A stretch of DNA of 64,000 nucleotides from contig CM056993.1 in NCBI GenBank assembly GCA_029891345.1, positions 107,127,300-107,191,299 on the forward strand, read 5' to 3'. The translations under genes were made by a program, and so were the position numbers. The first letter of the stretch is position 1. Each line of letters begins with the position of its first letter. Source of the DNA: Dryococelus australis (taxonomy: Eukaryota; Arthropoda; Insecta; Phasmatodea; Phasmatidae). This document shows positions 45,690 to 56,897 of this stretch, piece by piece. The notes beneath the pieces were generated by a model, which made no database searches, was not told where the DNA came from, and saw only the letters and a program-made list of their open reading frames with translations.

Positions 45690-46185
45690 CGACCCGCCCC
45701 GGCCTCGCTCGGGTGTGATTTTCAAATATGGTGTTGTTAAGGTTTACAACTACACTAAATGGTTAAGGTAACTAACACGGGATTAATACTGTGTTGTTCA
45801 AAAAGTCTTCCTAAGTGAACTTTAAAATACAAAAATTGTTACTGGGGGTCATCCTTAAAAGATAAAAATATGCTGTCGGGGATTTTTGTAGAACTTTTTG
45901 AGATCTACAAGTCTGTAGTACATTAATTTGGTGCATCTCTTATGGTTTAGTCAGCGTAAGCCATGTAAGCGCCCGAAAGCGGCTTATTCCGACTTTATTA
46001 TAAAACGTCGACATTTCTCTACTATGCTTACATAAAATATTAATGTATTATAAACCTAAACCTTCCTCAAGAAATTCTCTAAATGATTGTGAAAACCACA
46101 TCAAAATCCATTAAGTAGTTCAAAAGCCTTAGCCGATTACACAGACACACGCGGCCGGGCGACTTTGTTTTATACTATGTATAGA
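45690..46185 (+). repeat. Interspersed repeat of the GGCGACCCGCCCCGGC type
   Basis: Starts ACTGGCGACCCGCCCCGGCC. Core ACATCAAAATCCATTAAGTA, followed by ACACAGACACACGCGG and ending GACTTTGTTTTATACTATGT. This head-core-tail pattern is widespread in insects and related to the repeats at 13.4 and 61.8 kb. Class not determined. Confidence 0.6.
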
Positions 46186-46426
46186 TGGATGAACTGACCG
46201 CTATAATAGTTATGTATAAACAGAATATTCCCAAAAATGTGGGTAGTTATCGCAGATTGGGCATTATTCCCCAAAACAACACAACAAAACGTCCCTGCGA
46301 ACTTATGTCCTAAAGTCGATAGTTTCCGAGTTACAGACCTTCCAATGTTGTACTGGATGTATTCGCAATAGTCTTCGTGACACAGTAGCTGTGGCCATGT
46401 TCGTCTACCAGTAGTGGTACATCACT
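46186..46426. other. Probable untranslated end of DD41D-like element
   Basis: Lies directly downstream (minus strand) of the transposase C-terminus. Contains CCCCAAAACAACACAACAAA. No terminal repeat found. Confidence 0.3.
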
Positions 46427-46690
46427 CTACAAGAAGTGCTCAGAATGTCCACCTTGTGCATGGATAACTTCAAATACTCCAGGAATTACACGTATCTGCC
46501 AACAACCTTGTTCCGCTCGCTGCTGGAGAAGCACTGCTGTGTCTAGAACCGGAGTTGCATACACAATGGCGTTGAGATGCCCCTCACAGGATTGAGATAC
46601 TGGAAGCGTGCAGGCCAGGCAATAAGTCCTGCACGGCCTATTCACTTGAACGATACAGGTAAATAACGTTCACACTATTCCAGCTGATCA
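46427..46690 (-). pseudogene. DD41D-like transposase C-terminal remnant
   Basis: The minus strand gives, in one frame, CERYLP, a stop where WIGR-type Trp is expected, then IGRAGLIAWPARFQYLNP (46640-46590). After a frameshift it gives HLNAIVYATPV (46565) and RVIPGVFEVIHAQGGHSEHF ending at 46427. The family norm is RWIGRGGPIAWPARSPDL followed by a C-terminus ending GGHFEHLL. The catalytic SPD block is FQY here, so the third Asp context is lost. Everything upstream of the second catalytic block is missing; a small MITE lies 30 bp upstream. Confidence 0.75.
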
Positions 46691-46721
46691 CGTTACCAGG
46701 CAAGCCTCGTAAAAGATTGAC

Positions 46722-46980
46722 TATATTTAGGGCTACCTGTTCACGAAAAGGTTTACATGGAGCCTAGACTTCAATATTGTATGTACACATTTGCAGTCTT
46801 CGTTTGTGTATTGGCCAGTTGTCTTTGCCGCCGATACTGACCGCCCGTGATTCCTGGGTAGACAGATAGGATGAATAACAATTCAAATAATCAAATCAGG
46901 AGCGTGGTTATGAACTGCAGTGCTTCGGAATACAACTTGACCTGACATCTTTTCGCGAAAAACAGGCAACCCTAACTATA
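46722..46980. mobile_element. Small MITE (family G), about 255 bp
   Basis: Left end TATATTTAGGGCTACCTGTT and, on the opposite strand of the right end, TATAGTTAGGGTTGCCTGTT, both followed by a CGAAAAG block. TA-type duplication. The only copy seen in the window. Its right end touches the start of a family C element. Confidence 0.65.
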
Positions 46981-47408
46981 GTCAATTCACGGTTACTTCC
47001 AACATTTCTGAAGCCTTGCTGAAGTTCTACTTTCAGGATAATTCTCCGTCTCATGCACACACAAAGCTTAGAAAATTTCCCCATAGGGCCAACGCATCGC
47101 ATTCTCGCGCAATCAGTGTAATAAAATTTTGACTAAATACTATTTCTACTAGCAATTACCAACACCCTTATTTTATCGCTGTCATTCTCATTAGTCGTAA
47201 ATGAAATAGTCTAATTTATAGATAAAATATTATAAGTAAAATTTTTATTTAACCAAAAACTAGGTAAACCTATATTTATGTTAACACAAATATAAAACGC
47301 CTACGCATATATGATATATTTAGAAAGCAAACAAACAAATCATACATTGGGTGTAATTTTTTCAAAGGTTTGATTCAAAAAGTGCGAAGAAACCGCGAAA
47401 ACACTATC
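46977..47408 (+). mobile_element. Family C MITE
   Basis: TATAGTCAATTCACGGTTAC at the left; TCAAAAAGTGCGAAGAAACC then GCGAAAACACTATC at the right. Used here as the family reference together with the copy at 62787. Confidence 0.85.
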
Positions 47409-47752
47409 TCACCAATACGTGTGATACAACGGTGGAAGGTATGTAACTTGGAAACTATCGACGATCGGACATATGCTCGTAGCGACATTTTGCGTTGTTT
47501 CGGGGTGCTACTGTCCACTCCCCGATCACTTGCCACACATTTGGGGACTTTATGTATACGTCCATATTTTCACAAGCATGCATTTTGTTTACAGCATTAT
47601 AGTTTTCTTTGATCTTGGAAGCGAGCGGACTGATGTCAATGTTTGCTAGCGGGTCTCTGTTTTGTAGTTACGCCAATGGTCGCGTGCCTTGTGTGTGCCG
47701 GGGGGGTGGGGGGGGAGAGGGTTGACGCAGCACCAGCGACGTGGAAGACGGG
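47409..47752. other. Unassigned sequence
   Basis: G-rich stretch at 47701-47720. No gene recognised. Confidence 0.4.
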
Positions 47753-48156
47753 TGTAGGCTATTCACGGTAAGATGAGCACTTTTGAAAACCCTGCTTAAG
47801 ATCTACTTGTATGCACGTTGTGTATTCATCCGCATTATGTCAACTTAACATAGCTATGTGCTTCATTACTTTTTTGACACGTCGGTCAAGTGAAGCTATT
47901 TTATAAATCTGCTCATTTTTACTCGTCGATGCATTAAAAAAAACAGAAACAGAGATAAATAATTTCTTGTATCACAAATAGTTATTTAACACTTTTTATT
48001 CGACGCTAAGCTATGGAACTACTTTCCATCACGTGTTACCAACTTTACTGGACGCATGTCACTCAGTGCGCACGTTAAAATATATGCAGGCAGGGACAGT
48101 GAGTTTTTTAATAAGGTTAATTTTAAAAGTGTTCACTTTATCGTGAACAGCCTTTA
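47753..48156 (+). mobile_element. Family A MITE
   Basis: TGTAGGCTATTCACGGTAAG at the left, TTTATCGTGAACAGCCTTTA at the right. A short deletion removes the AACTGTGGAATTATTAG block. Confidence 0.9.
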
Positions 48157-49110
48157 TCATAGACACAATGGCCATCGACCGACGTCAGCTATCGACGCCG
48201 ACGCATGTGTCGACGATGGTGTTGCGTCGCGAGTGACGAGCAGGAACTGGCTGTAAGAAGGCGAGCCTACGAGTCGCTTCGTGAACTGTGCGTTTCCGCG
48301 GAAACCTCGCTCGCCCGTGCTGACGTGAAATAAAATACGCAAACATAACGACCAGTGGGAATATGTTTGTGCGAATAGCTGAATATTCACGAAATTGGTC
48401 GTTCGATAGTACACGTATTTCTGCTGCCATGTTATATATTATCGTCGTGTCACTGTCACCGCTTTACAGTACAGCGTGAAGAGCCTCGCGCAGGCCTACG
48501 GGCGGAAACCGTGACGGATTCCACGCAGAGGATTACAGTACCAAGTCTGTTATCCTTCCCAAAATGTCAATAGTGCAATGTGGTAACCATCGTATATTAG
48601 CATTCTTGATTGAGACGAATCAAGAAATATTCTTTGCTACATGCGAGGATATGTCTTCGCGGCCCCCCGCCCTAGATCTAAACTCATCACAAATCGTCCT
48701 CTTTCTAGCTGCAGCTCTCATTCTTTCTGTGATTTTGTGGCAACGGTTTTGAAAGCACATAATTGGTTATGTTATTATATTTTAAATAGAAGACATTTAT
48801 GTTCAGAAAAAATGCTAACTTACGAATAATCTACAATACACTTTTTATAAATAATTTTTTATGTGATACGAATACAGTGTATATGTACAAACAAACATGA
48901 GGTAATGTATACGTCAAAAGTTAAAGTTTAATGTTAGTATTAATAAAATATTGGGGTAAAATAAAATAGCCAAGAAATTGTATCATAGCATCCTGGGTGA
49001 GATAACAGCTGCAGGATGATCAACGTTTAAAGTGTTTATCTAATGGTGAGATTTATTTTATACTAAAAATCTCTTGATTACAATTCATTATTTATTGCAA
49101 GATAAAATAG
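48157..49110. other. Unassigned sequence
   Basis: 48160-48550 is GC-moderate with overlapping minus frames of 81 and 85 codons and no domain. The rest is AT-rich. Confidence 0.4.
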
Positions 49111-49480
49111 TTAAGGCCAGGCTTCACCATGCATAGGCGTATAGAGAATCAAAGACTAAATTCGGACAAAGATCTCTCAGTCGTTTTTTGTGGTAGTACT
49201 TTCAACTAAAGATTTTTTGTTAGAAATTGAACTCATATAGATTCGAAACCTCCCAAATTTAAATTTTTTAAATTTCAAATATACGTTTTCAATATTTATA
49301 AAATTGTGAAATTTAATAAATAATTAAAAAGTGCATTTGAAATTTGAATGGTTTACAAATGTTTAATCTGAAACATAAAAACCTCAGTTGAAAATACTAT
49401 TACAAAAATGACAGCGATCTTTGTCCGAATTTAGCCTTTGATTCCGTATACGCCCATGCATGGCGAATCCTGGCCTTTAA
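49111..49480. mobile_element. piggyBac-like MITE (family E), complete
   Basis: Bounded by TTAA at both ends (49111-49114 and 49477-49480). The inverted repeats run for about 95 bp: GGCCAGGCTTCACCATGCAT with AATTCGGACAAAGATC, and on the other strand GGCCAGGATTCGCCATGCAT with AATTCGGACAAAGATC. TTAA duplication is the signature of piggyBac transposition. No coding sequence. Confidence 0.9.
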
Positions 49481-49744
49481 GGCGCTGCCGACTTAGCGTA
49501 CAGACAGGCCGACACCCTATGCGACCGCATGTTTCACATGGGCCTTAATCCGTCCCTATTAGTAGTCTCGTTTTTAACTGATGCGTCGCGGCCGATATGG
49601 TATCGCCCCCGGCGAATCCGAGTTCTGGCACTCACATGAAAGGAAACGTGGCGGACGTCTCCTGCGAGTTTTTTCTTAAGGCACACCTGGGACTCCGCCA
49701 TTGCATTCGGCCCTCTTTCCAAACCACTTCATCTTACTTTCGTT
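49481..49744. other. Unassigned sequence
   Basis: A 62-codon minus frame at 49534-49722 has no domain. Confidence 0.4.
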
Positions 49745-49842
49745 TTGTACCCTTCTGTAACGTTTAAAGTTAACGTTAATGTAGACCTTATCACTTTGTT
49801 TATGCGTTATCCAAGTGAAACTGTGGAATTGTTGGGAATGTA
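49745..49842 (+). mobile_element. Family A MITE, internal fragment
   Basis: AAAGTTAACGTTAATGTAGA, CTTATCACTTTGTTTATGCG and AAGTGAAACTGTGGAATTGT follow the family order; both ends are missing. Confidence 0.7.
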
Positions 49843-50089
49843 AATGTGGTAATAATACCCAAGCCCGTACTCTATACAGTATATAAAATAAGAAATTCTA
49901 ACATGAACCATAAATCTAAATACTGAACTTGTAATAGAACATCAAGTATTATAAATAATTTTATTAACAAGTTGTGAATTTAACTGGGGACCTTCTCTCC
50001 TGTTTGTACTGTTACAATTTTCTCAAAGTCTGTGGGCTAAACAAGAGATGGAGATATTAATTAAATAAAATAATTAATTATAATTTCAT

Positions 50090-50755
50090 AATTTAATTTA
50101 TAATTACTTCAAACAAAATTATCTCGACCCAACATCTCACAATAAATTAATATCTCTTGCTATTTTCAGTTAATAAATTCAATCAGTACAATTTACAACT
50201 ACCTCAAAAAATTTAATTGTAACAAAATAACTAAAATAAGTCTTATAGCCAGTGAATGAAAACCTAATGAGTTACTTTATAAATTGTATGTCCATATTTG
50301 ACAGTTCCAATATTTACAATAAAGCCCGTATCATATGTTCATCAGTCCTACCTCAGTTCACTCCAGATCCCACCAGTCCGCAGTGTTATAGAGTTCTCCG
50401 AGCGTCCTCACGCACAGTAGCCTTCACTCGTAGGATGTCACGCCCTCTCGTCCATTCACACCACAAACACCTGGTCCGCCGTCGTCTCGCAATCCACCGT
50501 CGTCCTTCGTTCTCTTCACCGATGTACCTCGCCGCACTCGTGTTCGCCAGGTTACCGCATTCAGCCAATTGGCTTCCACGGGAAGACTGCAAACTCTTTA
50601 ACCGTTGCAATATTTATAGGGTCGCAGGCCATTGCCCAGAAATTTCTCTAAATGCCGCGTCGTGCCGAGAATCCTATTTGCCAGAATATTCTTATGCATC
50701 CTCTTAAGTCGTGGGCTTCTCCAACGAGGGAAGGGGGAGGAGGGGCTGTGACGCC
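50090..50755 (+). repeat. Direct-repeat unit, copy 2 (possible LTR-retroelement 3' interior)
   Basis: Partner of 760-1395. Ends in the purine run GGGAAGGGGGAGGAGGGGC at about 50728 followed by TGTGACGCC, consistent with a polypurine tract and LTR start. A 151-codon plus frame (50252-50707) covers it, but the other copy has stops in the same frame and the only shared peptide is a PLVHSHHKHL-like stretch, so coding is not supported. Confidence 0.45.
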
Positions 50756-51534
50756 AGCCAGGTCAGCTCCGGGGAGAGGAGGTTCGAGGTAGGTCACCCC
50801 TTACAAAACCGAGTATGCCCATAGTTCTCGCGCTTCGTGCGGCAGTCCGACGCGTAACAGCGCTGTGTAGCATATAATGTGTAACTAAACGCACGCTGGT
50901 TTTGACGTGAATACGTATTTAGATTTGCAACCATAGTGGGAGGCAATACAGAAAATACGATGATAACAAAATCGGGGGATACAGTTTGGTATTGCAGCTT
51001 CGAATATATCATCTAAATTCAAAATTCAATTACACCGCTCGATTGTCAAATGATCAAAAAATATGTTACGTTGAGTGAGGACTGCAAAGCATCGTGTCGC
51101 CGGAGTCCCAATTTTGAGTGCGTTTCGCCGCGTCTCATAACTTCCGCGTAGTATAACTTTTGACTAGGAGAAGCTACGAAGCTCGTTTCAGTTTCAATCT
51201 ACAGCTCTTGTCAAGGTCAATCAATTGCGTGTATAAAAACATTCGTGTGGCGTGGTTATGGTGAAATTGTATGCGTTTAATGTAAAAAATTAAGAAAACT
51301 TAACACAGTGTCGGTCTATACTCGTCAAGAAGCAAAGTTGAAATACAGAAATCGTATGCGGTTGGAAAGAGCATCTCAAAAGCAGTCCAGTGATACCCAT
51401 AAAACCCGATATGATTAAGTGAAGCGGTGCCGGAAACGTAAAATAAACATCAACGCGTCCGAGCGCGTCAACGTAGACGTATTAATGAAAAACAAACGGC
51501 CGTGGTCCCAACATGGCCACATCCCATTTTTTAT
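50756..51534. other. Unassigned; possible LTR remnant
   Basis: If 50090-50755 is a retroelement interior, an LTR would start at about 50747. I cannot identify its TATA box, polyadenylation site or 3' boundary. No gene recognised. Confidence 0.35.
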
Positions 51535-51577
51535 TCATAAGTTTATTTCAAAAGTGTTTGCTTGACTGTGAATAACT
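51535..51577 (+). mobile_element. Family A MITE, 3' terminal fragment
   Basis: TAAGTTTATTTCAAAAGTG followed by a degraded CTTGACTGTGAATAACTG terminus. Confidence 0.5.
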
Positions 51578-52650
51578 GTTGCGTGCTTTTCACCTCAACG
51601 TTCTATGCTCATAATGGAACTGAACATTATGTTATTCATTCCCGCGTTCTACAACGGCACGTACGCGGATACGGTTCACGGAAGCAGACACGTATCACAC
51701 TACGTTCCGATCTACAGTGAGACGCACGCGGTACGCGGATTACGTACGAATACACGTGATAAAGCTGGGCCTCTACCAACTCTTCCGTGTCCGCAAATCC
51801 GAATAGCCGATAGGAATCGAGTATTTGGTTTGTTGATATTCGTTTTCGTGGCCATAGTGGTATACACGCCAATAAGTGCTTCGATTAGCCGTGGCAATTA
51901 TCATCTTTAATTTAATAAATATCTGTAGGGCCTACATGGTTCGGCAGTATTATTTAGGCATTTTTGAAGACTGTAAAAATATACAAAATGAGATGTGAAT
52001 ATTATGAAACATATATCAGTAATTTGCAACATGAATATTTCTGATTTCGTATGTCGCAAGATTGTACGTTTCTTCGAATTATAGCATGTTTAAAGTTCAT
52101 CCTGAGTCGTCCACTTGTTACACTTGTGTTTCAGAGTCCGTTTTTTTTACGTGTCCGTGCTTTGTGGAACGAGCTTTACACAACTGTTCAGTTCACCTGC
52201 GTGCAGACCTCCTATACGAGAGAGCATTCCGCGCTGGCCTGTACTCTGTAGAACCAGCCTGCTGGTTCTCCTGTATACCAATCTCCATCTTGCGCTAGCA
52301 GTCTTGTGGAAAATCTCCACTACACCAAAGATACGCTCGGCTTGATCTCTTGTGCAGAAATTCATTTTCGTGTCATAATTTCGGATCCAGAGTAACTACT
52401 GACAATGTATTATTATAGAAAAATTGACATTTTACGAGCTGTTTAGTCATTATGTGTTTAATTTGAATTGCGTGTCCTCTGCTAGCTGCAAAAAAGTCAG
52501 GAAAATTATTATATTTTATCAACAGATACAAGTTTGCCATTTTGCAATCAGGAAATAACACACAGTGTAAATTAGATACAAAAGTATTAAACAACTAGTA
52601 AATTGTAAATAATCTATAGTCTAAAATTTTCAATAATACCCCTGAAACTG
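51578..52650. other. Unassigned sequence
   Basis: 51620-51900 has overlapping frames of 101 (plus), 78 and 61 codons (minus); 52050-52370 has four overlapping frames. None shows a recognisable domain. No splice-linked structure is obvious. Confidence 0.4.
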
Positions 52651-52910
52651 AAATTATGACACGAAAGCTATGAATACGGAGGCGAGACAGCCGCTAATAC
52701 CGCGAACACCCGCAGCACGTGCCAGCAAAATGGCGTTACTGACCAGAAACGTTCTAAATGCCGTTCGCCAATCAGCGCCCGGTAATCTCCTCGTCAGCCG
52801 GCAAACCTGACTATTAGGGGACCTTTCACAGGACGCAGTAGCCAATCAGGCACAAGGCCAGTTCCCAGAGTCTCGCGCAGCCAATCAGAATATCAGTATC
52901 CCTACATCAA
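52651..52910. promoter_or_regulatory. CCAAT-box cluster, possible promoter
   Basis: Three CCAATCA boxes lie at about 52772, 52840 and 52880, with an E-box CACGTG at 52718. GC content is higher than the flanks. Such clusters bind NF-Y in animal promoters. A start codon context GCAAAATGGCG lies at 52730. Which strand would be transcribed cannot be decided. Confidence 0.35.
52730..52810 (+). CDS. Candidate first exon, mitochondrial-presequence-like peptide
   Basis: ATG in the context AGCAAAATGGCG opens a 26-residue frame that starts MALLTRNVLNAVRQSAPGNL and ends in TGA at 52808. It has spaced Arg residues, no acidic residues and an amphipathic look, like a mitochondrial targeting sequence. A possible splice donor (CCCGGTAATC, 52784) could remove the stop. 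I found no downstream exon in the window and cannot name a gene. It may be a pseudogene start or chance. Confidence 0.2.
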   Translation: MALLTRNVLNAVRQSAPGNLLVSRQT

Positions 52911-52958
52911 ATGAACAGCCATACCATAACGTCTCTGTCAACTTGCGTAATCTGTCAC

Positions 52959-53200
52959 TATAGTCCGTTCACGATAAAGTGAGCACCTTTCAAGGCCCTT
53001 AAATTTTTTTTCCTTTTAGCCAATGTTTATGTTACCCCCACTTTTTAACATCGATGTTGCCATGTGACTAATAAATACAGTGTATATTTCCTCCACACTC
53101 AAAAGTTAATGTAAGAGGCTGCAATAAAACATACTTATTACTGGCTAATGCCTGGCGGGAGGGCCTGCAATAGTGCTCACTTTACAGTGAACAGCCTATA
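52959..53200 (+). mobile_element. Family B MITE
   Basis: TA at 52959-52960 and 53199-53200; left end TAGTCCGTTCACGATAAAGT, right end GCTCACTTTACAGTGAACAG then CCTA. Complete. Confidence 0.94.
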
Positions 53201-54076
53201 CATTATTTTCTTCGCCCACGCGCGCGCGCATTGGGCAGTTTGTGTCGTCGCATTACTTTGCGTGCACAGGCAATCAGTTGCTTTGTGTTGGAATTATTAT
53301 TACCGATATCTTTTCTTGTCCCAGTTTTATGTATGAACCAGAGTGACCCAAAGGGCGGAGTTACTCCCCAGAGGAATGAGGGATAGAAGGCTGAAAAGAA
53401 GGGGGTGGAGGGTGCTCGCGCCAAGGAACCTAGGACAATTTTGTAAGAGGAAGAGACAAAATTGTCACGAAACTTCTTTGTTTTACACAGAAGACGAATC
53501 TGGTCTAATCACATATTATCAAAATAAAATCGTAATCATGCTTTCAAAAAAGTTTTAAGACGTAAGCTATCACTGAAGGGGTTAAAAAACTTCAAAATTT
53601 GCTAAAATACTGAGATAGGTCTATCAAAATTTTGTTTGAATGAAGGGACGTGGAAGGGGACGCTAGTTCTATCGGCGACCTTACATGTATGTTGCATGTT
53701 ACTAAAGTACATGTTCTCTAAGGAAAATATTCAATGTGTTCGCAGCGTACGAAATGTACACGCGCACTTGTAACGACTTGAGATTGCAAGTTCAAGAATT
53801 CTTACGTATTAAAGTTATTACGGAATCGTACAACATTGCAGAAATAGCCATTTCGAAACCGTATAATAACGTTACTGGATTCGCACGAAATATGCATAAG
53901 AATTTGCACTTGTATTGAATTTTGGGGCGGACTTCCTTAATCAGACGACTATACGCTTCAGCACGCCTTGTGTATGGGAGTGATAGGCATTTGTTACGGC
54001 CGTGCGATACTTAATACACAATATAGTTTAGATAACATTACTTACAAACAGTTATGTTACTGATATAGTATATACT
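53201..54076. other. Unassigned sequence
   Basis: Short frames only (53148-53336, 53343-53558, 53736-53918 on plus; 53203-53424 on minus), no domain. Confidence 0.4.
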
Positions 54077-54320
54077 GACAAGATGGAGATTTTTGGTCAT
54101 TCGCCATTGCGATGTAGAGTCTCTCATGGATAAAAAACAGGACTGAGCATGAAAAAAAAAAAAAAAAACTTTAAAAAGACAAGCAAGCTATGAACGAGGA
54201 CATTTTTTCGTCCATAGGTTGCTTGTCTTTTTTAAATATTTTTTTCGTGCTCAGTCCTGTTTTTTTCATCACAGACATCTGCATCGCAATGGCGAATGTC
54301 CAAAAATCTCCATGTTGTCA
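54077..54320. repeat. Near-perfect 118-bp inverted repeat (hairpin)
   Basis: The left arm contains GACAAGATGGAGATTTTTGG, CATTCGCCATTGCGATG, AAACAGGACTGAGCATG and AAGACAAGCAAGCTATG. The right arm is its reverse complement with few mismatches. The loop is about 10 bases around 54198-54208. A transcript would fold into a long hairpin. No flanking duplication is evident. Confidence 0.9.
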
Positions 54321-55308
54321 TTCACCCACAGTGCACTATTCATTCAAAGATCACATATTGTATAGTGTTGGCGTCGAAAACCGATGTCTAAATTGTAAAC
54401 ATTTCCGTAATGAAAAATTACACCTGAATAATTTGCTTAAGTCAGGTGCAATAAATATTTAAAAATTACCAGTCTTCTAATAACGCAAATTCACCAAGGA
54501 TAAAAAATCGTCAAAATCGTAATACCTTCAATCTTGAAATTTAATAGTACCGTAATATCGACTGCATCCTAATTTAACTGTTTTATTATAGTACTAGTAT
54601 TGCAATACGGGAGAATTTTTTGCACCACAATGCAGCTGCAGCTTTAAAAAAAATAACGCTCACTGGTGAGATATCAAAGTATAGTACGTTTTTAAAACAG
54701 TCGTTGCCTGTGAACCTCAGGCTTGCGAATAAAGCCACGTCCGTGACATTATTCGTACTCGAACTCGGGACATGCTCGTCGAAAGCTGACAACTAACGAA
54801 AATTAAAAAAGAGATAGTTTTATTGGCGGCCGTAAAGGCACGCTGCTCGCTACCATCAAGAGCAGTTGCGAAGTGAAAAGTCAACTTCACTCTTGTAACA
54901 TAAATACAAAGTGCCAATTATGGCGTATAATAGGCGATAACTAGAGTCACCGACAAACGCTCATTTACCTTTGCACCTTCCCAGACGAAGTGAACGCCGC
55001 AAATATGGCGTGTCCACGGGTAAAAACATACATTACGACGAACACTTTTTCTTTTGAAATTACAGGCGACCGGCTTCAAAGAAGAACCACCTAATATACG
55101 ACATTTATGACACGCTTTCCAGAAGAAAAAAATTGCTAAACTCACGTTAATCACTGAGAAAAGTTCGTTAACGAGTACTGGGAAGTTTCAGCGGTACGGT
55201 AGGACCAAAACATGTGTAATACGTTTGGTAATTTTTAATAAAATATACCATTTCGTTTGTACAAATACTATCGTAATCACTTAGTCTATAGTAGCCCTAA
55301 TTGTTCAG
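54321..55308. other. Unassigned sequence
   Basis: No gene or known repeat recognised; short frames only. Confidence 0.4.
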
Positions 55309-55550
55309 GGAGCCGTGGTGATGTAGTGGTTAGACTACCAGCCTCCCGCCCTTGCGAACCGGGCTCGATTCCCGGAGTGGCCACGCCCGGATTTTCGCAT
55401 GTGGGAATCGTGCCGGACGATGTCATTGGTTGGCTGATTTTCTCGGGGATCTCCCGTTTCCGCGGCGCTGCTTCATTATCACCCCTTTTCATCCTCATCG
55501 GCTCTCAAGACCTTGATGTTAAGAGCCGCCCAAATCTTTTCACTCTTCTC
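55309..55550 (+). repeat. tRNA-derived SINE, best-preserved head
   Basis: The A-box segment (TGATGTAGTGG at 55319) and the B box GGCTCGATTCC (55361-55371) are both close to the polymerase III consensus. The body has TTTTCGCATGTGGGAATCGT and the tail CTCAAGACCTTGATGTTAAG. No clear target duplication. Confidence 0.93.
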
Positions 55551-56471
55551 AACGAAAAAAATTTCTACGGTATCCCTTTTTTCTCTTTATATTTATGTTT
55601 ACGTGTGTTACTACTATTTAAACATGTATGCAGCGAATTTATGACGTCGGAAATTTATACCTTGAATCAAACCAATTTAGATTTTTTCCAAACGGAAGGC
55701 TTATTTGAGGTAAAAATATTTCTTCAGTCGAATGAATTACTTGGAAAAAAAAATTCTTTAGTATTGAACCCTTACCTCTCCTGAAATGAATTTTTAACTT
55801 CAACACTGTCGACGGATAAAATAATACTTTAAGTAAGCCATGGAAAAGTTCACTACAAATTGTATACCTATGCTGTTCCGGTAACATCAGAAATTACTTC
55901 CAGTATAAAATAAATATTTTCTGTAAACATTTTTGCAAATTGTATAATTTACTGCAGGGAATTGATATCCTCACTGATAATTTTCTGTTTGTTGTAAGCT
56001 TTCAGAAAAATTAAACGTTTATAATAGCCAACATTTATTATATTAAGAAATTAAAATAAACATGTTTTATACAAAACGAGCTGAGAGTTGTAGTACCTGG
56101 CAAAGACAAAAGCGGGAAGAGTGACAAATTATGCAGGGTACAAGTGTTGTTATATCACTGGCTGGACCACGTCGCTAATCGCCCTCGGATTATTATTAAT
56201 GAACTTTAATAATAAACGAATTAAATAGCGGGCTGGACCACGTCGCCATAATAACCCTATCGAATATGACTCTGTTTTAGTTACCTGAAATTTTTATGGC
56301 GCGATGGCCGACAGGCACGCACATTAAAAATCGCTGTTTTTGGTGTTAAAAACTGTAAAAAATTGCTAAAATCTGTTGTATAACTAAACTGCAATGTTCT
56401 CGGCATAGCCACGTTACCCTAAATATACATCGGAGGACCTTGGGAAACTGAAAACGTGTGCCAATGTGTAG
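55551..56471. other. Unassigned AT-rich sequence
   Basis: An open plus frame (55257-55784) runs from the SINE into this interval without a recognisable domain. GGCTGGACCACGTCGC occurs twice, at 56160 and 56231, separated by 71 bp, a small local duplication. Confidence 0.4.
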
Positions 56472-56897
56472 TAAAGGCTGTTCACGATAAAGTGAGCACT
56501 TTTGAAACCATCCTTAGACAAAGTCACTGCCCCTACCTGCATATATTTTAACGGGCACAATAACTGACATGTGAACAGTAAAGTTGGTAACGATGGAGAG
56601 GAAAGTAGTTCTATATATTAACGTCGAACAAAACGTGTTAGGTAACCTTTTGTAATAACTTAAATTATTTATCTGGTTTTCTGTATTTTTAAGTGCATCG
56701 AAGTGTAAAAACGAGCATATTTTTACAATATTTACTTTTCAAATAATTTCACAGTTTCACTTGACCGACGCATGAATAAAGTGATAAGGCCCATGACAAT
56801 GTCGATTTTACATAAGGCGGAAGAACACACAACATGTATAAAAATATATCTTAAGCAGGGCTTTCAAAAGTGCTCATTTTACCATGAACAGCCTATA
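56472..56897 (-). mobile_element. Family A MITE, complete
   Basis: TA at 56472-56473 and 56896-56897; ends AAGGCTGTTCACGATAAAGT and TTTTACCATGAACAGCCTA. 422 bp without the duplication; a good reference copy for the family. Confidence 0.95.

Noticed and set aside
50252..50707. 151-codon open frame as a gene
   Set aside because: It lies in a repeat whose other copy (760-1395) has stops in the same frame and conserves the DNA better than the peptide.
55257..55784. 175-codon plus-strand open frame
   Set aside because: The first half is SINE sequence read in one frame and the second half has no recognisable domain.
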